Of a stretch of DNA of 64,000 nucleotides, positions 10,472 through 21,700 are shown piece after piece. Source of the stretch: Pegoplata infirma. Taxonomy: Eukaryota > Arthropoda > Insecta > Diptera > Anthomyiidae. The stretch is taken from contig OY992538.1 in NCBI GenBank assembly GCA_963921195.1, positions 12,362,330-12,426,329 of the forward strand, in the 5' to 3' direction. A program made the position numbers and the translations under genes. The notes beneath the pieces were generated by a model that saw only the letters and a list, made by a program, of their open reading frames with translations, was not told the origin of the DNA and made no database searches. Position 1 is the stretch's first letter. Each line of letters starts with the position of its first letter.

Positions 10472-11822
10472 ACACTCAAAATATTTTGTAGGCAAAAACA
10501 AAAGAAAAACACATTTAAAACCAGTGAATAAACAATTGAAAACCATCCCAGTAATTATTTATTTGTTTTAAAAACATCAGCATTTATTTTTTACTGTTGA
10601 CAAAATTTTGTAAAATAAATAACACTAAACAGTAAAAAATTACGGTTTTTTCATTATTTTTTACCAACAAATTCGAAAAAAATAACCTACGAAAACATTA
10701 AAAATGAATGAAAGTTCTGTTATTTTTACTAGTGCCCCCCATTTCCCGGTTCTCGATATTCCCGGGAATACCGGTATTCCCGGTTCTGGTACCGGTTTCC
10801 CGGTTCTAGATATATTCCCGGGAATACCGGTATTCCCGGTTCTGATCCTGGTACCGGTTCTCAAAAACCAAAAAATACTATACAATAAAATATTTAAATT
10901 ACACCATAAAATATTTAAATTACACTATTTAATCAGTATTTAAAAAATATTTAGTTGTGTTTCTAAAATTATTTGAAAATCATGTATCTGTTTTTTCTTA
11001 ACTTCAAAAAATTAAATGGAAATGGTATTTTTCACATGTTTTGTATTTTTTTGGTAAAAGCAAAGAAAAAAATTGAATTTTACAAAATATACATACCGGT
11101 AGTCCCGGGAATACCGTCAGAACCGGAACCGGGAATACCGGTGTTCCCGGGAATACCGGGAATGAGTTAAGAACCGGGAAACCGGTACCATTTCCCGGTA
11201 ATACCGAGAACCGGGAATACCGGTATTCCCGGTACTACGGTACTGACCGTAGGCACTAATTTTTACCAACAAATTACAAAAAAATAACCTACGAAAACAT
11301 TAAAAATTAATGATTTCGTAGGTTATTTTATACAATTTTCTATTGAAATATTTTTTTTAAAAATTTTTAATAAAATTTTGGGGAATCGATCCCGCAATCA
11401 ACTACATTCTGGCCAGACACTCTACCCATCGTGCCAAAGCCACTTGATACAAATATGTTTTTATATTTCTATAAATAATTTTTTGAATTTTTTTCTACAA
11501 ACAAATAACTGACTTGTGTAGGTAAAAACTAATGATATTTCATTAAAAAATACCAACAATTTAAAAAAAAATTACTTACACAAATCATTAAAAATCAAAA
11601 GAATAATCAGTAGTTTTTACTTACAGAACAAAAATAAATGACTTTAAAATTTGAATGTTAATGAAAGTCTTTATTTTTTAGTGTGTTATTTTTGAAACAA
11701 AGGACTGAAGAAGTCATTAATAAAAACGGAACATCAAACAAATGTTTTTTCTTTTAAAAACGACTAAACGGAAAACTTTTTAAATAAACTACAAACAGTT
11801 AATGACATAATTTTTTGAGTGT
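10472..11822. mobile_element. Non-autonomous TIR element M2, copy 1, with nested insert
   Basis: Left end ACACTCAAAATATTTTGTAG and right end ACATAATTTTTTGAGTGT are inverted at their tips. Subtracting the 529-bp insert at 10730-11258, the body matches 33912-34698 along its length, including GGGGAATCGATCCCGC and CTGGCCAGACACTCTACCCA. No transposase is present. Confidence 0.8.
10730..11258. mobile_element. hAT-like MITE rich in CCGG/GGTACC, nested in M2
   Basis: Ends TAGTGCC...GGCACTA are flanked by the 8-bp duplication ATTTTTAC (10722-10729 and 11259-11266). The uninterrupted site is visible in M2 copy 2 near 34129-34136, which proves insertion. Internally it has GC-rich runs of CCCGGGAATACCGG and GGTACCGG motifs near both ends, facing each other. 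An 8-bp duplication is the hallmark of hAT transposition. The ORFs over the GC-rich part are repeat translations (FPGIPVFP-like), not a gene. Confidence 0.85.
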
Positions 11823-11929
11823 ACGTGTCGACTTAAAAATATTTTGCAGAAAAAAAAATTACTCAAAAAAAAATTTACTCAAAAACTCAAAAAAAGTTTT
11901 TTATACAAAATGTCTTTTACTCACACCAT

Positions 11930-12440
11930 TTACAGATTTCACTTGTAATTCAAAGATTCCTTTTGTAATTCGAAGACTTCATTTGTTATTTGCAGATTCT
12001 ACTTGTATTCGAATACTCCATCTTTAATTTGAAGATTCCTAGTGTTATTCGAAAATTCCATTTGTAGTTCGTAAAAGATCAATTGTAATTCGAAAAGGAT
12101 AAATTCTAATTCGTAAAAAATCAATTGTAATAAGTAAAACATCACTTGTAGTTCGAAAAAGTATAATTTTAATTCCCAAAAGATGAATTGTAATTCAAAG
12201 ATTCCAATTGTAATTCGCAAAGGTCCTTTATATACAGAAAAATATCAATTGTAATTTCAAGGTTTCATAATTCGTCAAAGATCAATTGTAATTTGAATAT
12301 TCCAGTTTTTTTTTTAATTTGTTAAATATCAATTAGTTATTCGAAAAAGATTAATTGTAAATCGAAGATTCCAATTGTAATTCGAATACTTCAATTGTAA
12401 TTCAAAAAAGATTAATTAAAATTCAGTTAATATTTTTCGA
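11930..12440 (+). repeat. 21-bp AT-rich array, CAATTGTAATTCG type, segment 1
   Basis: Degenerate units of about 21 bp contain CAATTGTAATTCGAAAAAG. Because 21 is a multiple of 3, the minus strand stays open and would read as a heptad of the [14 protein letters not shown] kind, which is a repeat artefact. It lies just upstream of the first exon of the coiled-coil gene seen here, probably in an intron or promoter. The same type recurs at 23340-24250. Confidence 0.8.
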
Positions 12441-12575
12441 AAATCAATTCAAAAAACCTTCATCATTATTTTTTTTTTTGCGTACAGATATAATTAATAA
12501 GCCCCAAATGATTTAGTTCCCGCATTTGTTTTTCTCTCAAAATTAACTTTAATTATTTTCTTATTTTTCTTTCAG

Positions 12576-12755
12576 TCCAATTTTAGTGACGGTTTAAAAA
12601 ATATGGCTTTACCTGTCAACTACACAGAAGAATTGAAATCACTGAGAAGCGATTTACAAACGAAAATTGATAAATTGGAGTCCAATACAAGTTATATCAA
12701 TGATACATTAACACAAAAGTCAATTATAATGCAAGAAGAGTTAGTTAAACATAAG
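12576..12755 (+). CDS. Coiled-coil gene, exon with possible start
   Basis: Acceptor TTCTTTCAG precedes TCCAATTTTAGTGACG, and donor AAG|GTAATT follows. The in-frame ATG at 12603 lies in ATATGGCT context. Translation reads through 9 codons (SNFSDGLKN) before this ATG, so it may be internal. Confidence 0.75.
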
Positions 12756-13320
12756 GTAATTTTTAAAAGTTACAAAATAAAAAAAAATATACCTTTGTAA
12801 CCGTCACAGAAACTTTTCAAAAATTAAACAAATATTTTTTTTTTAATTTTTTGTAAATATTTTTTTTGTAGACCAAATTGGATGAATTATTTGATCGTAG
12901 TGCCAATATAACATCACATGTAACATCTTTAGAAAATTCTTGGCCAGAATATAAACAAAAAGTCATAAATCTTGGTAATGATGTACCAAGACTGGAGAAA
13001 GATGTAAGTTTTTAATTTGTCCAATATCTAAGAATTAATATCCAAATCATTCGTATTTTTCAGATTTCCAAATTAAACCTAAACAGCCAAAAATTGGAAA
13101 TGTACTTTAAAAATATTTGTAAAGAATGTCAAAATTCTTATTTCGAAGCCTTACAGCACAATATTGTAGATGATAAACAAAATGAAAAGTTGAAATCATC
13201 ATCTGAAATAAAAACGGTAAATTAAGGAAATATTTCTTAAAAATTTTAAATTTAATTATTGATTTGAATTTTTAATTTCTTTTACAGACAACGACCACTT
13301 TACGCCCTGTTCATGTGTAG
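12576..13320 (+). CDS. C-terminal exons of an unrecognised coiled-coil protein
   Basis: Four exons with GT-AG borders and phase-0 joins: 12576-12755, 12872-13003, 13064-13216 and 13288-13320 (stop TAG). They encode about 164 residues, hydrophilic and heptad-like, with KSLRSDLQTKIDKLE and FDRSANITSHVTSLENSWPE among the segments. The C-terminus is TTTLRPVHV. NYT, NTS, NDT and NIT sequons are present, but no signal peptide or membrane segment is visible. The first exon is open upstream to a good acceptor (TTCTTTCAG), so either earlier coding exons lie further upstream or translation starts at the ATG at 12603, giving 155 residues. Codon usage and splice sites look like an active gene. The family is not recognised; a coiled-coil scaffold or tethering subunit would fit but is not shown. 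Confidence 0.75.
12872..13003 (+). CDS. Coiled-coil gene, second visible exon
   Basis: 44 codons between acceptor TTTTGTAG and donor GAT|GTAAGT. Encodes TKLDELFDRSANITSHV and ends NDVPRLEKD. Both joins are phase 0. Confidence 0.75.
13064..13216 (+). CDS. Coiled-coil gene, third visible exon
   Basis: 51 codons between acceptor TATTTTTCAG and donor ACG|GTAAAT. Encodes ISKLNLNSQKLEMYFKNIC and a Lys/Ser-rich end. Contains the only two cysteines in the visible protein (CKEC). Confidence 0.75.
13288..13320 (+). CDS. Coiled-coil gene, last coding exon
   Basis: Ten codons plus TAG after acceptor TTCTTTTACAG: TTTLRPVHV. Downstream, 13321-13650 is AT-rich with A-runs and would be the 3' UTR; no single polyadenylation signal stands out. 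Confidence 0.65.
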   Translation, partial: TTTTLRPVHV

Positions 13321-13657
13321 TATGATTAATTTTCTTAAGGAAATTATTTTATTATAAATATATTGGTAGCAATTACAAAACAAACAAACAAAAACAAAAT
13401 TTAAACTTAATTTTTATTCACTATTAAAATACGATTTTAAAATTAACTTACAAACTAATTGGTCGCCATAGTTGATAATTTTATTGCAATGTTTTAACTT
13501 AAATGAGAATTAAACAAACTTTTTTTTGTTTAAATAATAAAAAAAAAAAAACAAAACATAATGTGAGTGTATGTTTTCAAAAAAAAAAAAAAAAATGTTC
13601 TTAATTTATATAATTAATTTATAATAACACTGTGAGACAAATGGTAGGGTTCAGTGA

Positions 13658-14367
13658 TCGGCGGGGGTTCTTCTTACTGGAGAAAGTTATATCAATTAAA
13701 ACAAGTTACACGTGTCCCGGCGTTTCGCTAGGTTAGCTCTAGTAATCGAGTTATATCGATTTGAAATTATAAGGGAAATCGTAGTTTTTTGAGCCGTTTT
13801 AGTACATTTTGACCTTCCGAATATCGCAAAGTGATGTTCAACAAAGTTATTAAGATTAAGGCCGGCTACAACTTTGCTGAACATCACTTTCGATATTCGG
13901 ACATTTTGGTGGTCAAAATTCACGAAAGTAGCACAAAAAACTACAATTTCCCTATACGATACTTTCTAACTTCATCTGAATATCCGAATATCGCAAAGTG
14001 ATGTTCCGCAAAGTTGTTAACCTTAACGTTAGGTACAATTTTGCTGAACATTACTTTGCGATATTTGAACATTAAGATGGTCAAAATATACGAAAAATGC
14101 TTAAAAATCTACTATTTCCCTTATACATAACTTCAAATCGATATTATCTCGATTACTAGAGCTAAGAGAATAATCACAATTGGAGCGGGAAGCGTTTTTT
14201 CGCTACTGTTCACATACGATTTATATGAAAACAAAATTCCGCCGTGTTTTTCCGCCAAACTAGATTCAATTCTATTGTGATTATTGTCTAAACCAGCGAA
14301 ACGCCGGGACACGTAAACATTTTTTTTGACCAATTTAACATTCCCCGGTAAGCAGAACCCCCGCCGA
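13658..14367. mobile_element. Foldback element, 0.7 kb, GC-rich tips
   Basis: TCGGCGGGGGTTCTTCTTAC at the left is mirrored by GTAAGCAGAACCCCCGCCGA at the right. Further inside, ACACGTGTCCCGGCGTTTCG pairs with CGAAACGCCGGGACACGTAA and TCTAGTAATCGAG pairs with CTCGATTACTAGA. The centre has alternating copies of TATCGCAAAGTGATGTTC and its complement. It sits about 340 bp after the stop codon of the coiled-coil gene. No coding potential. Confidence 0.85.
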
Positions 14368-14394
14368 ATTGGACTTTTATAAAAAATGTAAGAA

Positions 14395-14790
14395 TTTCTT
14401 TTATATAGAATATCTCAGATTGTGAGACATTTTTTTCTCTATAAAAAAATTCTCTGATTCTGAGACATTTTATATAAAAAAATTTCTTTATAAAAAAATT
14501 CTCAGATTCTGAGACATTTTTTCGATATAAAGAAATTCTTAGAACCAGAGACCATTTTTTCTATATAAATTTTTTCTCAGATTCTGAGACAAGTTTTCAA
14601 TATAAAAATGGTCTCAGATTCTGAGACATTTTTTTATATAAAAATTGTCTCCGATTTTGAGACATTTTTTTTATATATAAAAATGGTCTTAGATTCCGAG
14701 ACATTTTTTCTATATAAAAATGATCTTAGATTCTGAAAAACGTTTTCCATAAAAAAATTATAGTAGTACCATTTTTCAATATAAACAAGT
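14395..14790 (+). repeat. 37-bp satellite, segment 1
   Basis: Degenerate units of TCTCAGATTCTGAGACATTT followed by TTTCTATATAAAAATGG. Each unit carries the near-palindrome TCTCAGATTCTGAGA. It is continuous in sequence with the arrays at 16187-16585 and 17518-18315, from which it has been split by insertions. Confidence 0.9.
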
Positions 14791-14794
14791 GAGA

Positions 14795-16180
14795 GTGTTA
14801 AATTCGGCTGTGCCGAATCTTGTATGCCCTCCAAAATGTAAAAAAAAAACTAAAAATGGCGTTTTTTTTTGGGAGGGGGGGTGAGTGGGGGACTTTGAAC
14901 GCACCTTCCCATTGCGATAAATATACCAAATGTTTCATTTTCTCTGAACACACCTACCCTCTATCTCTAATTGTTAAGGCGGTCCCCATACAATTTTTTT
15001 TATTTTTTGTAAATTTGTTTTTTTTAATCAGCTTTTATCGGTCCAATGGTGCGTCGGAGAGGGGTCATTAGTGAGACCGACCACCATTTATTTTTACCCT
15101 ACAACATTTTTTTAAAACATACCTACGCCCTATCTCCACTCCCTAAGTAGGCTTCCATTCAAAATTACATTTTTATAAAATTTGCTCCAACTGATATTTG
15201 TATGGGAGCCTGCTTAGGGAGTGGAGATAGGGCGTAGGTATGTTTTAAAAAAATGTTGTAGGGTAAAAATAAATGGGGGTCAGTCTCACTAATGACCCCT
15301 CTTGGACGCACCATTGTACCGGTAGAAGCTGATTAAATAAAACTAATTTACAAAAAATAAAAAATATTGTATGGGGACCACCTTAACAGTTAAAGATAGT
15401 GGGTAGGTGTGTTCAGAGAAAATGTTTGGACTAAAAAAATATTGTGGATCGGTCATACATTTTGTTGGTCTAAGGGCACTATTGGGGCAGTTATAGCGGT
15501 TGGAGCAAATTTAAAAAAAATTCGTTTTGTGTGGGAGCCCCCTTAGAAATTGGAGATAGGGTATTAGTTTGTTCCAAAGAAATGTTAAGACGTAAAAATT
15601 AATGGGGGTCAGTCTTATAAATGACCCCACTATGACGCACCATTAGAGCAGTAGAAATGATTTTAAGATTGGAAAATTACAATAAAATTTTTTCAACAAA
15701 TTTAAAAAAAAAAAGTAATCGTTATCCCACGATCCTCCTGGGCAAAAAATTTGTAGAATCAATAGAAGTTTTACACAAAAAAAAATTCAAAAAAATCGAA
15801 AAGTACAAACATTTTCAAAAATGAGATTTAAATTTTAAAACTTAAAAATCCCATACTAGAGCGCTTTTAAGATTTTTTTCTAAAAAGTACGTAAAAAAAC
15901 AAAAGTTTTGAAAAAAAAAATTTAAATTTGGACCATTATTGAAGAAGTAATGAGTAAAAGAAGTTTGAGTAAAGGAACAAACTACCAATTTTTAAAAATT
16001 CGATATCTTTTGAACGGGTCATCAAAAAAATCTGAAAATTTACCACGAAGGAGTTTTCGAAGGGTACTAAAAGCTGTAAACAAATTGGGAAAATCTAAAA
16101 AAAAAAAAATTTCAAAGTGTCCGATTTGACATGGAATGCCCCATATATACTTTTTATTTTTCTTTGGTCGGGCCATATTT
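14795..16180. mobile_element. Foldback family A right arm with mini-me remnants
   Basis: 14795-14835 has TTAAATTCGGCTGTGCCGAA, the mini-me head. From 14870 the sequence is family A: an inner palindrome centred near 15195 (CCTACGCCCTATCTCCACTC against GAGTGGAGATAGGGCGTAGG), then the outer arm to GACATGGAATGCCCC near 16142. A mini-me-like tail (ATATATACTTT, GGTCGGGCC) follows. The whole block interrupts the 37-bp satellite. Confidence 0.75.
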
Positions 16181-16186
16181 TCTACA

Positions 16187-16585
16187 TATACAAATTTTCA
16201 GATTCTGAAAAATCTTTTCTATATAAAAAAATTCTCGGATTCTAAGACATTTTTTCTATATAAAAAAAAAATTCAGATTCTGAGACATTTTTTCTATATA
16301 GAAAAAAATCTTAGGTTCTGAGACATTTTTTCTATACGAAAAATTCTCAGATTCTGAGACATTTTTTGTATATAAAAATGGTCTCAGATTCTGAGACATT
16401 TTTTCTGTATAAAAATGCTCTCATATTCTGAGACATTTTTTCTATATAAAAATGCTCTTGGATTTTGCGACATTTTTTATAAAAATGGTCTTAGATTCTG
16501 AGACATATTTTCTATATAAAAATGGTCTCAGGTTCAGAGACATTTTTTCTATATAAAAAAATTCAGATTTTGAGACATTTTTTTC
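16187..16585 (+). repeat. 37-bp satellite, segment 2
   Basis: About ten units with the TCTCAGATTCTGAGACATTT core. Its last unit is cut by the element at 16586 and resumes at 17518 after a repeated ATTTTTTTC. Confidence 0.9.
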
Positions 16586-17517
16586 TAGAGTTGTCAAATA
16601 TTCGTCAATTTCAAAAACCGATTTTCGAATACTTCGAAAAACCGCCTTTTAAAAAAATCGGTTTTTCGGTTTTGTAACTAAAAACCGGTTTCGAATAATC
16701 GGTTTTTCGGTTTTTGTTTTTTAATTGTTTATTTGATAAAAAAGTAAAACAAAACAATAAAAAAGGAAAGCAAAACAAGCTATTTATACATACTTCAGAA
16801 TTGAGATTGGCACATGAGCAGTTTAGTGCGTGATTCACGCGTGAGTGTGACTGCAATTTAAGTAACTCACGTGATTGTAAGTGGGTGTTAGAGGAAAAAA
16901 ATTGCGTGAGTGAGTGTGTGTGAGCAAGATTTTTGCGTGAGTGAGTATGCATGAGACGATTTTTTTGCGTGAGTTTTCGTGATTTATTTGTTCCTCATAT
17001 TTCCTTTCGTCCCAAAAAAAGCAAACAAATTTAAAAAAATGTAGAATTTGGCTAAAATTTAATTTTGCTAAAAATTTTCTTACATTTTTGAAATCTTAAT
17101 TTTTAAAAGTTTTTTTTTGTATAAAAAGTTTCGTGAGTGTGAGTGAACGTGAGTGTGAATGAACGTGAGTGTGAATGAACGTGACTGTGAATGAACGTGA
17201 GTGTGAGTTGTCATAAATTTACTCACGTGATTGTGAGTAGAAAAAAATATGCTCGTAAGTAAGGCAAAAAAAGGATACATTTCAAATGATTTGGTGACAT
17301 CCGATTTCTCAACTTAGAGATGTTTACTAAAAAATTTCATTGAATGCAAAATAACGAAAAAAATAAATATATGAAAAAGTCGATTATTCGAGACCAAAAA
17401 ATCGGTTTCTCGAATACTTCAAAAACCGGCCTTGTTAAAAAACCGGTTTTAAAAAACCGGAAAAATAGGGAAAAATCGATTTTTCGAATACTTCGGAAAT
17501 CGGTTTTGACAACTCTA
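16586..17517. mobile_element. TIR element inserted in the satellite, 932 bp
   Basis: Ends TAGAGTTGTCAAA...TTTTGACAACTCTA are flanked by ATTTTTTTC on both sides (16577-16585 and 17518-17526), an 8-9 bp target duplication. Subterminal CGAATACTTCG motifs and ACCGGTTTT runs are repeated in opposite orientation. The middle (16800-17260) is a minisatellite of GTGAGTGTGAATGAAC units. Size and duplication fit a hAT-like (8 bp) or Mutator-like (9 bp) non-autonomous element. The His/Ser/Thr-rich minus-strand ORFs are minisatellite translations. Confidence 0.85.
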
Positions 17518-18315
17518 ATTTTTTTCTATATATAAAAAAATTCTTAGATTCTGAGAAATTTTTTTTTATATAAAAATGCTCTGAGTTTCTGAGACATTTT
17601 TTCTATATAAAAATGGTCTCAGATTCTGAGACATTTTTTCTATATAAAAATGGTCTCAGATTCTGAGACATTTTTTGTATATAAAAATGGTCTCAGATTC
17701 TGAGACATTTTTTCTATATAAAAATGGTCTGATTCTGAAACATTTTTTCTATATAAAAATGGTCTCAGATTCTGAGACTTTTTTTCTATATAAAAATGGT
17801 CTCAGATTCTGAGACTTTTTTTCTATATAAAAATGGTCTCAGATTCTGAGACATTTTTTCTATATAAAAATGGTCTCAGATTCTGAGACATTTTTTCTAT
17901 ATAAAAAAGTCTCAGATTCTGAGACATTTTTTCTATATAAAAAAGTCCCAGATTCTGAGACATTTTTTTCTATATAAAAATGCTCTTAGATTTTGAGACA
18001 GTTTTTCTATATAAAAATGCTCTAGATTTTGAGACATTTTTTTTTTCTATATAAAAATGGTCTCAGAATCTGAGACATATTTTCTATATAAAAATGGTCT
18101 AAGATTCTGAGACATTTTTTCTATATAAAAAATGGTCTCAGATTCTGAGACATTATTTCTATGTACAAATGGTCTCAGATTCTGAATTTTTTTTTCTATA
18201 TAAAAGTGGTTTCAAATTTTAAGACATTTTTTTTCTATATAAAAAAGTGGTCTCAGATTCTGAGAAATTTTTTTCTATTCAAAAAAATCTCAGATTCTGA
18301 GAAATTTTTTCTATA
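17518..18315 (+). repeat. 37-bp satellite, segment 3
   Basis: About 21 units, the most homogeneous part of the array. Consensus TCTCAGATTCTGAGACATTT then TTTCTATATAAAAATGG. It ends about 320 bp before the Adk2 start codon, so it lies immediately upstream of, or within, the promoter region. Confidence 0.95.
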
Positions 18316-18637
18316 GCAAAAGCTAATTTAAATATTTCGGCAACCTGTTAATTTTAGTTTGCACATAAATATTTTAGTTTTCCAGTTTCCATATCATTCC
18401 CTATACTATATCCACAGCTGTTTCGTTTTAACACTAACCACGTCACATTAAAATTTTTGTTTCATTCCCTTTTGCTTAGAGTGCCACTAGTAGTGAAGTG
18501 CGTGTATTTTCTTTGTATTTTTTTTAGTTTAGTGTTTTTTCGTTAAACTCTTCACACGCTTTTTTGTGAAACTACAAAAAAAATTGAACACACCAGCAAT
18601 TTATATTAGGAATAATTAAATTTCTATTGTAAAAAAA
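18316..18637 (+). promoter_or_regulatory. Adk2 promoter and 5' UTR region
   Basis: This 320-bp stretch between the satellite and the ATG is less repetitive than its surroundings. It contains an initiator-like TCATTC near 18463 and no clear TATA box. The ATG context is AAAAAAAATGG, the A-rich leader typical of insects. The exact start site is not determined by sequence alone. Confidence 0.4.
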
Positions 18638-18742
18638 ATGGCACCAAACGCAGCACAACCAGTTCCACAATCACGCTATGAACCAGAGATTGGTATCAAT
18701 GCCATTTTATTGGGACCTCCCGGTTCTGGTAAGGGTACTCAA
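18638..18742 (+). CDS. Adk2: Adk2 exon 1 (P-loop)
   Basis: 35 codons, ending [10 protein letters not shown] before donor CAA|GTAAGT. The preceding [19 protein letters not shown] is the variable AK2 N-terminus. Confidence 0.97.
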
Positions 18743-21700
18743 GTAAGTTTTATACGTCCAAAGATATAACCACCGTCTCCAAAAAGCATAAACAAATTTA
18801 TCACATTGGCTGATTAATGGACGGACAGACAATAAGGGAATGAGAGCGCAAAGTAAAAATTAAAACAATTACATAACTGTAATTGGAAGAAAACTATAAA
18901 ATTATTAAATTCATATTTGCATATGAAATGTGCTTGTTTGGGAAGACTATGGAATATGAACTTTGTTATTATAAACAAATTTTCATAATTGGCACATGGT
19001 TTTTTTTTTTTTTGGTGGCTTATGATTTTATATCTTGTACGGTGGTCGGTCAGTTCAAGGTCGTCAAGTATTTTGCCGCTTTTTAAGATAAAAAGGGAAA
19101 ATCGAAATTTTTGCAGATTTCGAATGTTGTCCAAATTCGATTATTTTATGTTTTTTATTGATTGCATTGATTGCAAGTACATACTTTTCGTTGGCCTTGA
19201 ATTTTATTTTCGTTTTTTTTTATAAAATATATTTTTTAAAGCTTTTAATCAGTTTAGAAAGTTATTGTTGAGATAAAATAAAATTTTTAAATATATTGAC
19301 CGAAGAGTGTTTGATTGATAAAGAATTCTTATCGTATTTTTCGAAATACCCATATATCATCATTATACTTATTTTAAAATATTTAATTTTGCAAAATTAT
19401 TGTTTCGCAATATGCCATAAAAAACGAAATTTGAATTTTCGATAAGAGTTAAAATTTTTCAACATGAACCCCTGATTTCCTTCGATGTCTCCGAATTTGA
19501 TGAAACTTTGTGTATATGTTGGGACTTATAAGACTTATACTCAGGCAAAATTTAAGACCTTTAACTTTCGTGGTTCCAGAAATATGGCGTGCCAAAAGTC
19601 AAGAAAATCTTTTAAAGGATGAAATATAAACATTTATATCTTCAAAAGTATTTGAGCTATATTATTCCCTGATAGCTTGTTTTAAAGGCAAAACCATGAC
19701 CTTTCAAATTACATTTTGCAAAAATTTTTAGTTTGGAATTTTTTTTTTATTTCTGCAAAATTCGCGATTCGCGAAAATATATCTGAAAAAGCGACATTTT
19801 TAAAAATCTGAAAAAAATATATATTATTGGCTACTACCTTAGCTACAAGCTGTATAAATTTTGAGTTGGTGAACGTATTAAGACCAGAGATATGAGTAAA
19901 AATGTGTTGCCAAGTAGTAAATTTTTATCAAATCTGATGAATATTAAATTTTAATTTTTGAATATTTTTGCAAATACACATAATAAAACGGTGAAAAAAG
20001 TAAAGTTAATGGTACATACGGGTACTACACATAGCTACAATATAACATGAATATTTATCAATTACACTATTCTACAAAAATTAACTTTTTTTGCACAGAC
20101 TCTTAGATTACATTTGCTAAAGTATTTTGGTCACTTTAACACGAATCTGTCATCATAAAAATTTTATCAAATCGCCTTTTCGAGAAAAGACCTCTTTTGC
20201 GGTCCCTGCCCATAAAAACCAACGAATGACTTTATATTGGGAAAATTATTAAAAATGCATATTATTTCAAAATTTATTGAGTTTATGCGAAAATATGTGC
20301 AAAAAAAAATATAAATTTTGAGCAAAATTTGCAAATATTATTTGCATATACTTTGTTCCCTAATATTTTTATTTTTTTAATTTTCATTGTTTAAAATACA
20401 TTTTCTTAAGTCGTTTGCCCTCTTTAACGTGAATCCACTAAACGCGAATCCATTGTCATTTTTATGTAATCGCGTTCTCGTGATTTGCCAATTTAGTTTT
20501 TGCAGCTGAAGCATACAAAAATATTAAACGAACAAATAATATGAGGTATGTCAGTGTTTAACATTTATTATAACGTTTCTTTCTTGGGTTTGAGGGTTTA
20601 GTCTGTAAAATAGGCCTATATGTCCAGAAGACAATTTGATAAAATGTTTATGATGACAGATTCGTGTAGGCCAAATACTTTTCAAAATGTGTTCTAGAAG
20701 ACTCTGCAAAAAAAAGTTGACTTTTGTTAAGTAGTGTAATCGATAAAAAGTTATGTTACAATATATTCATGTGTAGTACTCGTGTGTGCCATCAACTTTA
20801 CTTTTTTCACCGTTTTATTTTATGTATTTGCAAAAATATTCAAAAATAGTAATTAAATATTCATGAGATTTAAAAAAAAAATCCTACTTGTCAAGACATT
20901 TTTATTAATATCTCTGGACTTAATACGTTCACCAACGCGAAATTTTTAGAGCTTGTAGCTCTATCTGGGAGTGATATACCTCAAATACTTTTCGAGATAT
21001 AAATATTTGTAATTTACCTTTTAAAAGATTTTCTTGACTTTTGAAACGTCATATTTCCAAAACTACAGAAGTCAAAAGTCTTAAATTTTGTTTGAGCATA
21101 AGTTGAGTAAGTCCCAACATATATACCGAGTTTCATGAAATTTGGGTCGATGGACGTCAAAAATTCATTTTTTTTTGCTATGTTGATATGGATTTACTCA
21201 TAAGTTTATTTTGATGACATTTTTTAGCTTTTTCGCCAAAATTTAAAAATTGGGGAACATTTAAATTTTTAACTACCCTAGTAAAAATGTGCCTAATTAT
21301 CCGATTTGCCCGTTACGACCTTAGTTTGCCTACACGGTGAGCCTCAGCGATGTTCAGGTTGAACTTTAGTGTCGACGAAAAGTGTAAGCGCAGTTCGATT
21401 TCTACATGAATAAATGTCACAAAACTGTTAACAGCGAAATCGTAGCTGATCGCATTCGCGAGATATCGCGAAATTTGTGTTTTTGTATTTTCTAAAATTT
21501 TGACAATGAAGTTTTTTAAATATCTTCAAAAACTGGGTATGCAGTTTTAATTGTATTTATTTACATGTCACAACACAGTTAACAGCGAAATCATATCTTC
21601 TCAATTTCGCGAGAAATCGCGAAATCACTTTTTTGCTGTTTTTATTCTTGTTTTTATCTTCATATATGATTTTGTAAAATTTCTTAAAAACATGGTATGC

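Noticed and set aside
16611..16952. 113-codon His/Ser-rich minus-strand ORF, and 17080-17280
   Set aside because: Low-complexity translation of the GTGAGTG minisatellite inside a TIR element.
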